This document shows positions 53,306 through 61,909 of a stretch of 64,000 nucleotides of DNA, piece after piece. Origin of the DNA: Lysobacter capsici (GTDB lineage Bacteria > Pseudomonadota > Gammaproteobacteria > Xanthomonadales > Xanthomonadaceae); NCBI RefSeq assembly GCF_018732085.1, contig NZ_CP076103.1, positions 1,860,001 through 1,924,000 of the forward strand, given 5' to 3'. The notes under the pieces are model-generated. The model saw only the letters and a program-made list of their open reading frames with translations, ran no database searches and was not told the DNA's origin. The position numbers were made by a program, and so were the translations under genes. Each line of letters begins with the position of its first letter. The first letter of the stretch is position 1.

Positions 53306-54649
53306 ATGACGTTTGAATCGCTTGGGCTTGCGCCCGCGCTGCTGCGCGCGCTGTCCGAACAGAACTACATCAACCCGACCCCGATCCAGGCCGAAGCGAT
53401 CCCGCTGGCCCTGGCCGGGCACGACCTGCTCGGCGGCGCCCAGACCGGCACCGGCAAGACCGCCGCGTTCGGTCTGCCGCTGCTGCACCGTCTGGCCACC
53501 ACGCCGGGCAACAGCCAGCGCAAGCCGCGCGTGCTGATCTTGGCCCCGACCCGCGAGCTCGCGCTGCAAGTCAGCGACAGCCTGCGCGGTTACGCCAAGT
53601 ACCTGCGCCTGAACGTGCATGCCATCTTCGGCGGCGCCGGCATGGGCCCGCAGCTCGACGCGCTGCGTCGCGGCGTCGACGTGCTGGTCGCCACCCCGGG
53701 CCGCCTGATCGATCACCTCGAGCGCGGCAGCGCCAAGCTCGATGCGGTCGAAGTGCTGGTCATGGACGAAGCCGACCGCATGCTCGACATGGGCTTCCTG
53801 CCCGCGATCAAGCGCATCCTCGGCCGCCTGCCGCCCCAGCGTCAGACCCTGCTGTTCTCGGCGACGTTCGAGGCGCAGATCAAGCAACTGGCGCTGGAGT
53901 TCATGCGCAATCCGCAGCAGGTGCAGATCGCGTCCAACAGCGTCGTCGCCGATGCGATCACGCATCGCGTGCATCCGGTCGACGGCGGCCGCAAGCGCGA
54001 CCTGCTGATCCAGATCCTCGCCTCGCGCCCGAACGATCAGGTGATCGTGTTCGGCCGCACCAAGCACGGCTGCAACCGCTTGTCCGAGCAGCTCGAAGAA
54101 GCCGGCCTGAAGTCGGTCGCGATCCACGGCAACAAGAGCCAGGCGCAGCGTCAGAAAGCCCTGCGCGATTTCAAGGCGAACAAGGCCCGCGTGCTGGTCG
54201 CCACCGACGTCGCCGCGCGCGGCCTGGACATTCCGAGCCTGCCGCTGGTGATCAACTTCGATCTGCCGATGGTCGCCGAGGACTACGTCCATCGTATCGG
54301 CCGCACCGGCCGTAACGGTCTGACCGGTGAAGCGCTGTCGCTGGTGTCGCCGGACGAGGGCGGTCTGCTGCGTCAGATCCAGCGCATCCTCAAGGACGAT
54401 ATCGAGATGGTGACGGTCGCCGGTTTCGAGCCGTCGCGTCCGATCCGCATGGGTTCGGATGCTCCGGGCGCGCGTCGTCCCGGCGCTCCGGGCGGCAACC
54501 GCGCCGGCGCCAACGCGCCGCGCAAGCCGGCGCATCGTCCGCACGGCAAGCCGCCGGCGCGTCATGCGCATGCCGGTCCGAAGCAGCACCGCGGTGGCGG
54601 GGCTGGTGCGGGTCAGCCGGGGCAGCGGCGCGATCGCAACGCGGGTTGA
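53306..54649 (+). CDS. RhlE-type DEAD-box RNA helicase
   Basis: A 447-residue ATP-dependent RNA helicase, probably in ribosome assembly, mRNA turnover or cold adaptation. Motifs are Q (NPTPIQAEAIPLAL), I AQTGTGKT (45-52), Ia APTRELALQV, II DEAD (154-157), III SATF, IV VIVFGRTKHG, V ARGLDIPSL, and VI HRIGRTGRNG. The C-terminal ~80 residues are a Pro/Gly/Arg/His-rich basic tail, likely RNA-binding. TGGAG lies before ATG 53306; the frame from 53276 is unlikely. Flanked on both sides by inverted palindromic elements. Confidence 0.93.
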   Translation: MTFESLGLAPALLRALSEQNYINPTPIQAEAIPLALAGHDLLGGAQTGTGKTAAFGLPLLHRLATTPGNSQRKPRVLILAPTRELALQVSDSLRGYAKYLRLNVHAIFGGAGMGPQLDALRRGVDVLVATPGRLIDHLERGSAKLDAVEVLVMDEADRMLDMGFLPAIKRILGRLPPQRQTLLFSATFEAQIKQLALEFMRNPQQVQIASNSVVADAITHRVHPVDGGRKRDLLIQILASRPNDQVIVFGRTKHGCNRLSEQLEEAGLKSVAIHGNKSQAQRQKALRDFKANKARVLVATDVAARGLDIPSLPLVINFDLPMVAEDYVHRIGRTGRNGLTGEALSLVSPDEGGLLRQIQRILKDDIEMVTVAGFEPSRPIRMGSDAPGARRPGAPGGNRAGANAPRKPAHRPHGKPPARHAHAGPKQHRGGGAGAGQPGQRRDRNAG

Positions 54650-54676
54650 TTGATCGGCGAGATTCGCCGGTGATGC

Positions 54677-54705
54677 AAAAAGGGTCGGCTTAGCCGGCCC
54701 TTTTT
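54677..54705 (+). terminator. Intrinsic terminator after the helicase gene
   Basis: AAAAAGGGTCGGCT with AGCCGGCCCTTTTT forms a GC-rich stem with a T-run 28 bases after the stop. Confidence 0.87.
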
Positions 54706-54784
54706 GTTTGGGTGGGTGTTTGGTGTTTGGGTTGGTTGCCGTGAGTCGTCATTGGCGTGCTTACGTCTGCAATTGCATCGCTGC

Positions 54785-54885
54785 TTGTGTAGCAGCGGCG
54801 CAGGCCGCGACTGTGGGAATGCGACTACGAATGTTGCGTCGTTGCCGTGATGGCGCGGTCGCGGCTTGCGCCGCTCCTACAGGGA
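54785..54885. repeat. GGAGCGGCGC inverted-repeat pair, diverged
   Basis: TGTAGCAGCGGCGCAGGCCG (about 54787) and GCGCGGTCGCGGCTTGCGCC (about 54852) with a ~40-base centre. The first arm carries two changes from the consensus. Confidence 0.72.
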
Positions 54886-54954
54886 GGCCATGCGGCTTTT
54901 GCCCGAGTTCGAAGTCGCGCAGTCCATCCAGCGCTGCGAGGCTTGTAACTCGCG

Positions 54955-55420
54955 TTAGCAAAAGCACACCCGGAGGGCGGCGCGCATGGATGCGCGCCGC
55001 GCGCCACCGGGACATGGATGTCCCGTGTGGCGCGTGCCCGCGAAAGCTCCGCACTTGCGGGCACTTGATTCACAAAAAAGCGTTTTTCTTTGGTTACCTT
55101 TCTTTTGTCGCTTTTGACAAAAGAAAGTAACTCGGCCGCTTGCGGACGAAAGCTGTTGATCTCGCTTTTGGCCTCAAAGGCTTTAAAGCTTTCAAAGCTG
55201 AAGCTAGATCAAAAGCTTCCGCCACTGAAGCGGCGGGTAACTTTCTTTTGTCCAGAGCCACAAAAGAAAGTCACCAAAGAAAAAGGCGTTCCTGTTTCGA
55301 ATCAAAAGCCGCACGATCGGTGCTTGCGCAGGCATGCGCCACACGGGACATCCTGTCCCGGTGGCGCACGGCGTGCATCCTGCACGCCGCCCTCCGGGTG
55401 TGCTGTTGCTAACGCGAGGG
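54955..55420. repeat. Palindromic ~480-bp element, right copy (inverted)
   Basis: Left arm (about 54965-55126) again runs CACACCCGGAGGGCGGCGCG to CTTTCTTTTGTCGCTTTTGA, and the right arm (about 55243-55405) is its inverse. The centre is the reverse complement of the centre in the left copy: here CTCGGCCGCTTGCGGACGAA comes first, whereas there it is last. The element flanks the helicase gene in inverted orientation to the copy at 52080. Confidence 0.87.
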
Positions 55421-55492
55421 AGTGACTTCGCAGCGCTGGGTGAACTGCGCGGCTTCAGACGTAAGCCAAGCCAAGGGCAAGACTAAAATTAG

Positions 55493-55522
55493 AGGCAAAG
55501 GCAAAGGCAAAGGCAAAGGCAG
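55493..55522. repeat. AGGCAA hexamer repeat
   Basis: Five consecutive copies of AGGCAA (last one AGGCAG) in a non-coding stretch just downstream of the CHASE2-cyclase gene end. Confidence 0.8.
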
Positions 55523-55567
55523 AGCAGAAGCAATCGAATTGCAGCAGCTGCACCACGCAATCCGAAA

Positions 55568-57226
55568 TCAAACCTCTCCCAATCGCCCCGCCTCACGCCG
55601 ATCACGCCCATTCTCCTTGGCGCGATACAACGCCGCATCGGCCCCATCGAACAGCGTGCGCACATGCGTGTGGATACCCGGAACGCAGGTGTACAAGCCG
55701 ATGCTCAGGCTGACCCGCTGGTCGGCCGCGCCTTCGCCATAGCGCGCGTCGAGGTTGCGCATGTCGGCCAGGATCGCGTCGGCGACGCGGGCCGCGCCTT
55801 CGACGTGGGTGTCGGGCAGGATCACCGCGAACTCGTCGCCGCCGAATCGCGCGGCGAGGTCGCGCGGACGGCGCGCGTGCGAGGCGATGATCTGGGCGAT
55901 CTGGCGCAGCAGTTTGTCGCCGGCGCGATGGCCTTCGGAATCGTTGTAGGCCTTGAAGAAATCCACGTCGATCAAGGCCAGCGACATCGGCGCGCGGGTG
56001 CGGCGCGCGCTCGACAGTTCGCGCTGCAATACGTGATCGAAACGGCGGCGGTTGCCGAGTTGGGTCAGGGTGTCGAGGTTGGCTTCGCGCCGCCAATGCC
56101 GCAGGTGGCCGATCAGCCACGCCAGGTAGGCCAGCGCGATCATCACGATCGTCGTCGCCGGCGGAAACCACACGTTGCCCAGGCGCAGCAGCAGCACGCT
56201 GCCGGCCGCGGTCGCCAGCGCGGTCGCGCCGAGGGTCAGCAAGGGGCGCTGGAAACGCGGGTGCAGCATCAGCAGGACCACGGCGAACAGCATCGCCGCG
56301 GCCAGCAACGCCTGCCACAGCGGCCGCAACGGCACGATCGCGCGATCGTGCAGCAGCATCTCGATCACGTTGGCCTGGTACTCGGCGCCGTGCATGCGCA
56401 AGTCGTCGGACATCGGGGTGAGGTAGCTCGGCACCAGCCCGGTCGCGGTCACGCCGATCACCACCCAACGCCCGCGCAGCAGGTCGGCCGGCACTTCGCC
56501 GTTCAACACGTCCGAATACGAAACCTGGCCGAAGGTGCCCGGCGGTCCGGCGAAGCGGATGCGCACGTAGTTGTCGCGCGTCCATTGGTAGGGCGAGCCG
56601 TGTTCGTCGGCGGGACGGCGCAGGCCCGGCAACGGGTTGGGCACGCTGGCCGGTTCCAGGCCGATCAGCGCCAGTGCGAGCGCGGGCCAGCGCGATTCGC
56701 CCAGGCCGGCCTTGAGGTACATGCCGCGGGTGGTGCCCTCGGCGTCGAGTTCGATGTCGGTGTGGCCCAGGGTGGTCGCGGCGGTCGCGATCACCGGGGT
56801 CGGCAGCACTTCCACCGGCGGCGCGTTCTGGCGCAGCGGCGCGGTGGTCACCGGCAGGGCGACGCGGCCGAGCCGGCGCATCGCGGTGGCGAGCGCGCGG
56901 TCGTGCTCGTCGCCGCTGCGGTCGGCTTCGGCCAGCACCAGGTCGAGCGCCACGCCGCGCACGCCGGCGTAGCCGAGGCGGTCGAGCATCTGCGCGTGGA
57001 TGTCGCGCGGCCACGGCCATTGGCCGATCTCGTTGAGGCTGCGGTCGTCGATGGCGACGATCACCACGTCGTCGTCGGGTGCGTAGGTCCAGTGCGACAG
57101 ATGCAGGTCGTAGAGGAAATCGTCGAGCCGCCAGGTCGCGCCGCTGACGGTCAGCAACGCGGCCAGGCCGCCGGCCAGCAGAGCGGCACCGCCACGCATC
57201 AGCCTGGACAGTGCGCTCGGGGTCAT
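55568..57226 (-). CDS. CHASE2-domain diguanylate cyclase
   Basis: A 552-residue membrane protein. An N-terminal helix (8-28) leads to a periplasmic CHASE2 domain (about 40-310; DDVVIVAIDDRSLNEIGQWP and VVIGVTATGL are hallmarks). Three hydrophobic helices follow (about 320-400) and then a GGDEF domain with FGGDEF, GGDEF at 462-466, so it should synthesise c-di-GMP. No EAL domain is present. ATG 57226 overlaps the FecR gene stop by 4 bases. The pair may link envelope state to c-di-GMP. Confidence 0.92.
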   Translation of the reverse strand: MTPSALSRLMRGGAALLAGGLAALLTVSGATWRLDDFLYDLHLSHWTYAPDDDVVIVAIDDRSLNEIGQWPWPRDIHAQMLDRLGYAGVRGVALDLVLAEADRSGDEHDRALATAMRRLGRVALPVTTAPLRQNAPPVEVLPTPVIATAATTLGHTDIELDAEGTTRGMYLKAGLGESRWPALALALIGLEPASVPNPLPGLRRPADEHGSPYQWTRDNYVRIRFAGPPGTFGQVSYSDVLNGEVPADLLRGRWVVIGVTATGLVPSYLTPMSDDLRMHGAEYQANVIEMLLHDRAIVPLRPLWQALLAAAMLFAVVLLMLHPRFQRPLLTLGATALATAAGSVLLLRLGNVWFPPATTIVMIALAYLAWLIGHLRHWRREANLDTLTQLGNRRRFDHVLQRELSSARRTRAPMSLALIDVDFFKAYNDSEGHRAGDKLLRQIAQIIASHARRPRDLAARFGGDEFAVILPDTHVEGAARVADAILADMRNLDARYGEGAADQRVSLSIGLYTCVPGIHTHVRTLFDGADAALYRAKENGRDRREAGRLGEV

Positions 57227-58926
57227 AAGGCCAGCAGCAACAAGGCCGCGCCGGCGGCGCCGGCGCCGTAGCACACGCGACAGGGCAGGCGGATCTGCTG
57301 GGCGGGGCCGTACGGGGCGGCGTAGCCGTCGTCTTCGAGCGTCTGCACGCGCACGTACCAGGTGCCGCCGCCGGGACGCTTGAGTTCCACCTGCGGCACG
57401 TCGACTTCCTGTTCGAGCAGCAGCTTGGCGAAGTCGGGCTTGCGCGCGATCTGCACGCGGTAACGCTGGCCGGGTTCGCCCTTCTGCCAGCGCAGGGTTA
57501 GCTGGCCCTTGGCCGCCTGCGGCGCTTCCAGGCCCGGATCGACCGGGGCGTCGCTGACGGTGAACGGCAGTGCATTGCCGAAACGGCCGGTGCGGCCGGT
57601 GGCGTCGCGCGAGGCGACTCGCCAGAAGTAGGTGCCGGGTGCGAGCGCGTCGTCGGGGCGGTAGCGCTGGCCCTTGAGTTCGGTGTCGACCAGCGGTTGT
57701 TCGAAGCGCTCGTCGCGCGCCAGTTGCAGGCGGGTGCGTTCGGCGTCGGCGGCGTGCGCCCATTCGAACCGCGGCCGCGGCACGCTCACGCTCTGGCCGT
57801 CGAGCGGGCTGATGGTCAGCGGCGGCAGCGGTTGATCGTTGACGGTGAACACGCGTTCGCTGTCGCGGCCGCTCAGGCCGTTGCCGGCGATCGCGCGCAC
57901 CAGCAGGCGCTGGCGTCCGGCCGGCAGGTCGTCGATGCGAACTTGCGGGGTGTCGACGCGGCTTTCGTACAGCAGCACTTCCGGCGCGTCGTCGCGGACC
58001 ACTTCGACCCGGTAGCCGATCGCGCCGGGCACCGGCGTCCACGCCACATTGGCCGGCAGCGATTCCAGCCGGGTGCCATCGTCGAGCAGGCTCGGCGCGG
58101 GCAGCAGGGCGATCGCGGCGGTGGGCGCGGTGCCGGCCGCGGCGACCGTGCCGAAGCCGGGCAACACCAGCACTTGGCTGCGTTGCGAACCGACCTGGAC
58201 CTTGCCTTCGAGCACTTCGGTCGCATCCGCCGCGCCGCCGTCGCCGGCGCTGACGCGGAAATGGGTGCCGCGCACGCTGGAGGTCGCCGACGGGGTTTCG
58301 ATGATGTAGCGCGAGGCCGGGCCCTTGGCCGGGATCACCCGGTTGCTGGTGCGGCCGCGCTGCAGGCGCATGCGCGTGTCGACCATGCCGGTGCTGCCGT
58401 AGCTGCTGAGTTCGTCGAACACGATGCGGCTGTTGTCCTGCACCATCAATCGCGAACCGTCGGCGAATTCCAGGGTCGCGCTGGCGCCGGGGCCGGTCTC
58501 CAGGCGATTGCCGATGCCGATGCGCATGCCTTCGCTGACCAATCGGGCCGGCGCGTTGTCGGATGCCAGCACGTTGACCGCGCCGCGCACCGCGACGACC
58601 TTGGCCTTCGCCGGTTCGATCCGCAGCCAGCCGATCGGGAACGCCATGCGCGTGCCCGGCGGCAGGTGATAGGGGTTGGCGATGCGGTTGTGTTCCTGCA
58701 GGCGGCGCCAATTGATGCCGGCCTTGAGGTGCTTGGCGCCCAGGTCCCACAAGGTGTCGCCGGGACGGACCCGATAGCTCCAATCCTGAGCCTGGGCCAG
58801 GCCGCAGCCGGCCAGCAACAGCGCCGACACCGCGAGGCAACGACCCAGGCGCCGGCAAAGCGCGGCGGCCGCGCGCCGATGGGCGGGCGTCGCGTCGAGG
58901 GGCGAGGGCGCAGTAATCGAAGGCAT
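57223..58926 (-). CDS. LysM and FecR domain protein with fibronectin-like repeats
   Basis: A 567-residue exported protein. The signal region includes LLLAGC, a lipobox-like motif, followed by AQAQ, so it may be a lipoprotein or a normal secreted protein. A LysM domain (about 52-100; YRVRPGDTLWDLGAKHLKAG) is followed by a FecR domain (about 110-215; VVAVRGAVNVL, DGSRLMVQDNSRI, SSVRGTHFRVS). Then two or three fibronectin-like modules (for example GTYFWRVASRDATGRTG). The C-terminus LLLLAL after a CRVCYGAG run may anchor it. LysM suggests peptidoglycan contact. It is translationally coupled to the CHASE2 cyclase. Confidence 0.88.
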   Translation of the reverse strand: MPSITAPSPLDATPAHRRAAAALCRRLGRCLAVSALLLAGCGLAQAQDWSYRVRPGDTLWDLGAKHLKAGINWRRLQEHNRIANPYHLPPGTRMAFPIGWLRIEPAKAKVVAVRGAVNVLASDNAPARLVSEGMRIGIGNRLETGPGASATLEFADGSRLMVQDNSRIVFDELSSYGSTGMVDTRMRLQRGRTSNRVIPAKGPASRYIIETPSATSSVRGTHFRVSAGDGGAADATEVLEGKVQVGSQRSQVLVLPGFGTVAAAGTAPTAAIALLPAPSLLDDGTRLESLPANVAWTPVPGAIGYRVEVVRDDAPEVLLYESRVDTPQVRIDDLPAGRQRLLVRAIAGNGLSGRDSERVFTVNDQPLPPLTISPLDGQSVSVPRPRFEWAHAADAERTRLQLARDERFEQPLVDTELKGQRYRPDDALAPGTYFWRVASRDATGRTGRFGNALPFTVSDAPVDPGLEAPQAAKGQLTLRWQKGEPGQRYRVQIARKPDFAKLLLEQEVDVPQVELKRPGGGTWYVRVQTLEDDGYAAPYGPAQQIRLPCRVCYGAGAAGAALLLLAL

Positions 58927-59715
58927 CCGTATTCCGGGCTGAGTGAGACGACGTGTGCCAGCAAGCAGCCGGCAGGAGGCGCAACAACCTGCAATTATGC
59001 GGCTTCGGTCACGTTTTTTCCGCCATCGGCCTGGCCGGGCGTGGCCTGGGGCGGACAGACGGTGTCGGCCAGTACCTAGATTGCGTGTGTCTCCAACCTG
59101 GATGCGACGATCGGCCGGCGTCATGCGGGCTGATTCAGTGCGTACTTTGGGAGGATCGTAGCGCCGATGGGTGGGGTTTGTGCGGTGGCTGCGGGGCAGC
59201 CGGTCGGCAGTGCCGCTTTTTGTGGGAGGGAGCTTCAGCCCCGACGCTCTTCGATCCGATCTCGACAGCATCTGGATCGGAAACAAAAGCGTCGGGGCTG
59301 AAGCTCCCTCCCACAAAAGACATCGGGGCTTTCGCGGGGCTTTAGGCGATTGAGCGATTGGGGGACTTAGTTGCTTGCCGTTTCGTTTGCCGTGTCGCTT
59401 GCGTGTTGAGCGATGATTGTTTAGTGGTGGTCGCGATGCTTTTTGTGGGAGGGAGCATTAGCCCCGACGCTTTTGTTTCCGGTCGAGGTTATGTCGAGAT
59501 CGGATCGAAAAGCGTCGGGGCTGAAGCCCCTCCCACAATAGACTTCGCGGCATTCGCGCGGACTTGCGGCGCTTGAGCTATGTGCTTTATTCGAGATTCG
59601 AGAGACTATCGGTATCGGTATCGGTATCGGTATCGGTATCGCGCGTTCGTCGCGCAAGCTCACACCGACAACGCCCGCCGGTCTGCACCGGCGAGCGCAT
59701 GCGCCATCGCGCGAC
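58927..59715. repeat. Intergenic region with two GTGGGAGGGG inverted pairs
   Basis: Pair 1: GTGGGAGGGAGCTTCAGCCC at about 59220 and its inverse near 59291-59323. Pair 2: GTGGGAGGGAGCATTAGCCC at about 59443 and its inverse near 59505-59537. Centres between arms are 40-50 bases and differ. The sequence between the two convergent or adjacent genes contains no other feature beyond a hexamer repeat. Confidence 0.85.
59607..59640. repeat. TATCGG hexanucleotide repeat
   Basis: Five copies of TATCGG plus TATC (34 bases), just after the end of the DUF885 gene. Such runs are prone to length variation. Confidence 0.9.
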
Positions 59716-61614
59716 TCAGCCCTTCTTCGCCGCGATCCAGCGCTCGATCTTGCCGTCCAGCACATCCAGCGGCACCGAGCCGTCCTTGAGCACTTCGGCG
59801 TGGAATTCGCGGATGTCGAAACGCGGGCCCAGCGCTTTCTCGGCGCGCTTGCGCAGTTCCATGATCTTGAGCTCGCCGATCTTGTACGCCAGCGCCTGGC
59901 CGGGGATGGCCATGTAGCGTTCGGCTTCGGCGGTGGACTGGGTTTCGCTTTCGGCCGAGTTGGCGAGCATGTAGGCGATCACCTGTTCGCGGGTCCAGCC
60001 CTTGCTGTGCAGGCCGGTGTCGACGACCAGGCGGATCGCGCGCCACAACTCGTTTTGCAGATAACCGAAGCGGTCGTACGGGGTTTCGTACACGCCCAGG
60101 GCGGTGCCGAGCGATTCGGCGTACAGGCCCCAGCCTTCGCTGAAGGCGGTCTCGCCGCCGAAGCGGCGGAACTTCGGCAGGTCGGTGAGTTCCTGCTGCA
60201 AGGCCAACTGGAAGTGATGGCCCGGGATCGCTTCGTGCAGGTACAGGTCTTCGGCGTCCCAGGTCTTGCGCGTGGGCAGGTCGAAGGTGTTGACATAGAA
60301 GATGCCCGGACGGCTGCCGTCTTCGCTGGGCCGCATGTAGGAACCGCCCGCGGCCGATTGCGCGCGGTAGGCTTCGACCGGACGGATTTCGAACGGCGCC
60401 TTCGGCGTGAGCGAGAACAACTCGGGAATCTTCTTGTTGATCTTCGCTTCCAGGCCGCGGTAATGCGCGAGCAGTGCAGGCTCGTCCTTGAAGGTGAAAC
60501 GCGGGTCGTTCTGCATGAACTTGAAGAAGTCCTGCAGCGTGCCCTTGAACTTCAGCTCGACCAGGATCGAGTTCATCTCGCCGTGGATGCGCGCGACTTC
60601 GTCCAGGCCGATCTGGTGGATCTGCGCCGGGGTCATCGAGGTGGTGGTCGAACGACGCGCGTTGAACGCGTACCACGCCTCGCCGTTGGGCAACACGCTC
60701 ATGCCCGCGGTATCGCGGGTGTGCGGCAGGTAATCATCGCGGATGAAATCGCGCAGACGTTTGTAGGCCGGCATCAGCTGGGTGTCGATCATGCGGCGGT
60801 ATTCGTCGCTAAGGCGAGTCTTGTCGGCCTGCGAAAACGACGCCGGCAGATTCGCGACCGGCTTCCAGAACAGGCTGTCTTCGGGCTTGTCCTTGACCAG
60901 CGCATCGAGCTGCGAGACCACCTTGATCATCAGCGGCTTGGGCTGGACCACACCGCGCTTGATGCCTTCGCGGCTGTTGGCGATGAGTTGATCGAACACC
61001 ACCGGCACCAGCGCGCCGCGCTTGAGCCAGTTGTCGTAATCGGCAACGGTCTTGAACGGCTGCGAACCGGTGCCGGAACCGAGCTGGGCGACGCTGGAGG
61101 CGAAATTGCCGAACTGGTTGATCGGCTGCAGCCAGGTCGGGTAGCGATCGGATTCCAGATCCATCTTCGCGTTGCGCACGAAGATTTCGTAGCTCAGCAG
61201 GTCCTGCGCGGACAGGCCCTGCGAGCCGACCGCTTCGATGGTCTTGAGCCAGCGCTGGGTGAACTCGCGGCTTTGCTTGCGGAACTGCGAACTGGCGAAG
61301 TTGGGCAGTTGATCGTTGTAGCGCGCATCGCCTTGCGCGGTGGCGCGCAGCGGGTTGAGCTTGAGTTGCTCTTCCCAGTACTGCTCGTACAGGCGCTGGA
61401 GCTTTTCGGCCTTGGTCTGCACGGTGACCGCGGGCGCGGCGGCCGGCGTGGATTGGGCGAACGCGGGCAGGGCGAGGCACAAGGCGCCGGCCAGCGCGAT
61501 CGATACGGCCATGCGCAACGGCAGCGAGGTGGTCGGCGAAGCGATCGCGGTCGCGGCGGCCTGCGACGGGCGGCCCGGCGACGGGCGCGGGCGGCGGAGC
61601 GGGGACGAAGTCAT
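59716..61614 (-). CDS. DUF885 family protein (metallopeptidase-like)
   Basis: 632 residues from ATG 61614; a longer frame to 61686 exists. A signal-like stretch (AVSIALAGALCLALPAFAQS) lies at about residues 37-56, so export is likely, perhaps with an internal start nearer to it. Family motifs include DLYLHEAIPGHHFQLALQQE (HExxxxHH, His460-Glu461) and FGGETAFSEGWGLYAESLG, which suggest a zinc-peptidase-like fold. The catalytic role is unproven. Length fits other DUF885 proteins (about 600). Confidence 0.87.
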   Translation of the reverse strand: MTSSPLRRPRPSPGRPSQAAATAIASPTTSLPLRMAVSIALAGALCLALPAFAQSTPAAAPAVTVQTKAEKLQRLYEQYWEEQLKLNPLRATAQGDARYNDQLPNFASSQFRKQSREFTQRWLKTIEAVGSQGLSAQDLLSYEIFVRNAKMDLESDRYPTWLQPINQFGNFASSVAQLGSGTGSQPFKTVADYDNWLKRGALVPVVFDQLIANSREGIKRGVVQPKPLMIKVVSQLDALVKDKPEDSLFWKPVANLPASFSQADKTRLSDEYRRMIDTQLMPAYKRLRDFIRDDYLPHTRDTAGMSVLPNGEAWYAFNARRSTTTSMTPAQIHQIGLDEVARIHGEMNSILVELKFKGTLQDFFKFMQNDPRFTFKDEPALLAHYRGLEAKINKKIPELFSLTPKAPFEIRPVEAYRAQSAAGGSYMRPSEDGSRPGIFYVNTFDLPTRKTWDAEDLYLHEAIPGHHFQLALQQELTDLPKFRRFGGETAFSEGWGLYAESLGTALGVYETPYDRFGYLQNELWRAIRLVVDTGLHSKGWTREQVIAYMLANSAESETQSTAEAERYMAIPGQALAYKIGELKIMELRKRAEKALGPRFDIREFHAEVLKDGSVPLDVLDGKIERWIAAKKG

Positions 61615-61909
61615 GCGGCATCGATCCGGACGGATGGAATGGCAGGCTGGCGCGCGCTTCGCGCGAAGGCATGAGCCGAAGGTCATGCGGGGATGAGGGC
61701 GAACGAGACGCGGGTGGCGCTTGTCGCTTGAGATTCTTCGAGGCGGCGGTTTGGGCCGGTCTTATCGAGATGCGTCGCCTGTTTGCTCGTCATTCCCGCG
61801 TTCGCGGGAATGACGGTCTGGATGGGTGGCGCTGAAGTCTCTGAATTCCCGCCTTCGCGGGGATGACGGCTTCAAGCACTGCAGCGCGGTAAAAAAAGTC
61901 GCGCGATCC
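61615..61909. repeat. Intergenic region with TCATTCCCGCG repeats
   Basis: Two copies: CGTCATTCCCGCGTTCGCGG (61790 on) palindromic to 61814, and an inverted TCTCTGAATTCCCGCCTTCG near 61840-61868. No gene is visible. Confidence 0.78.
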
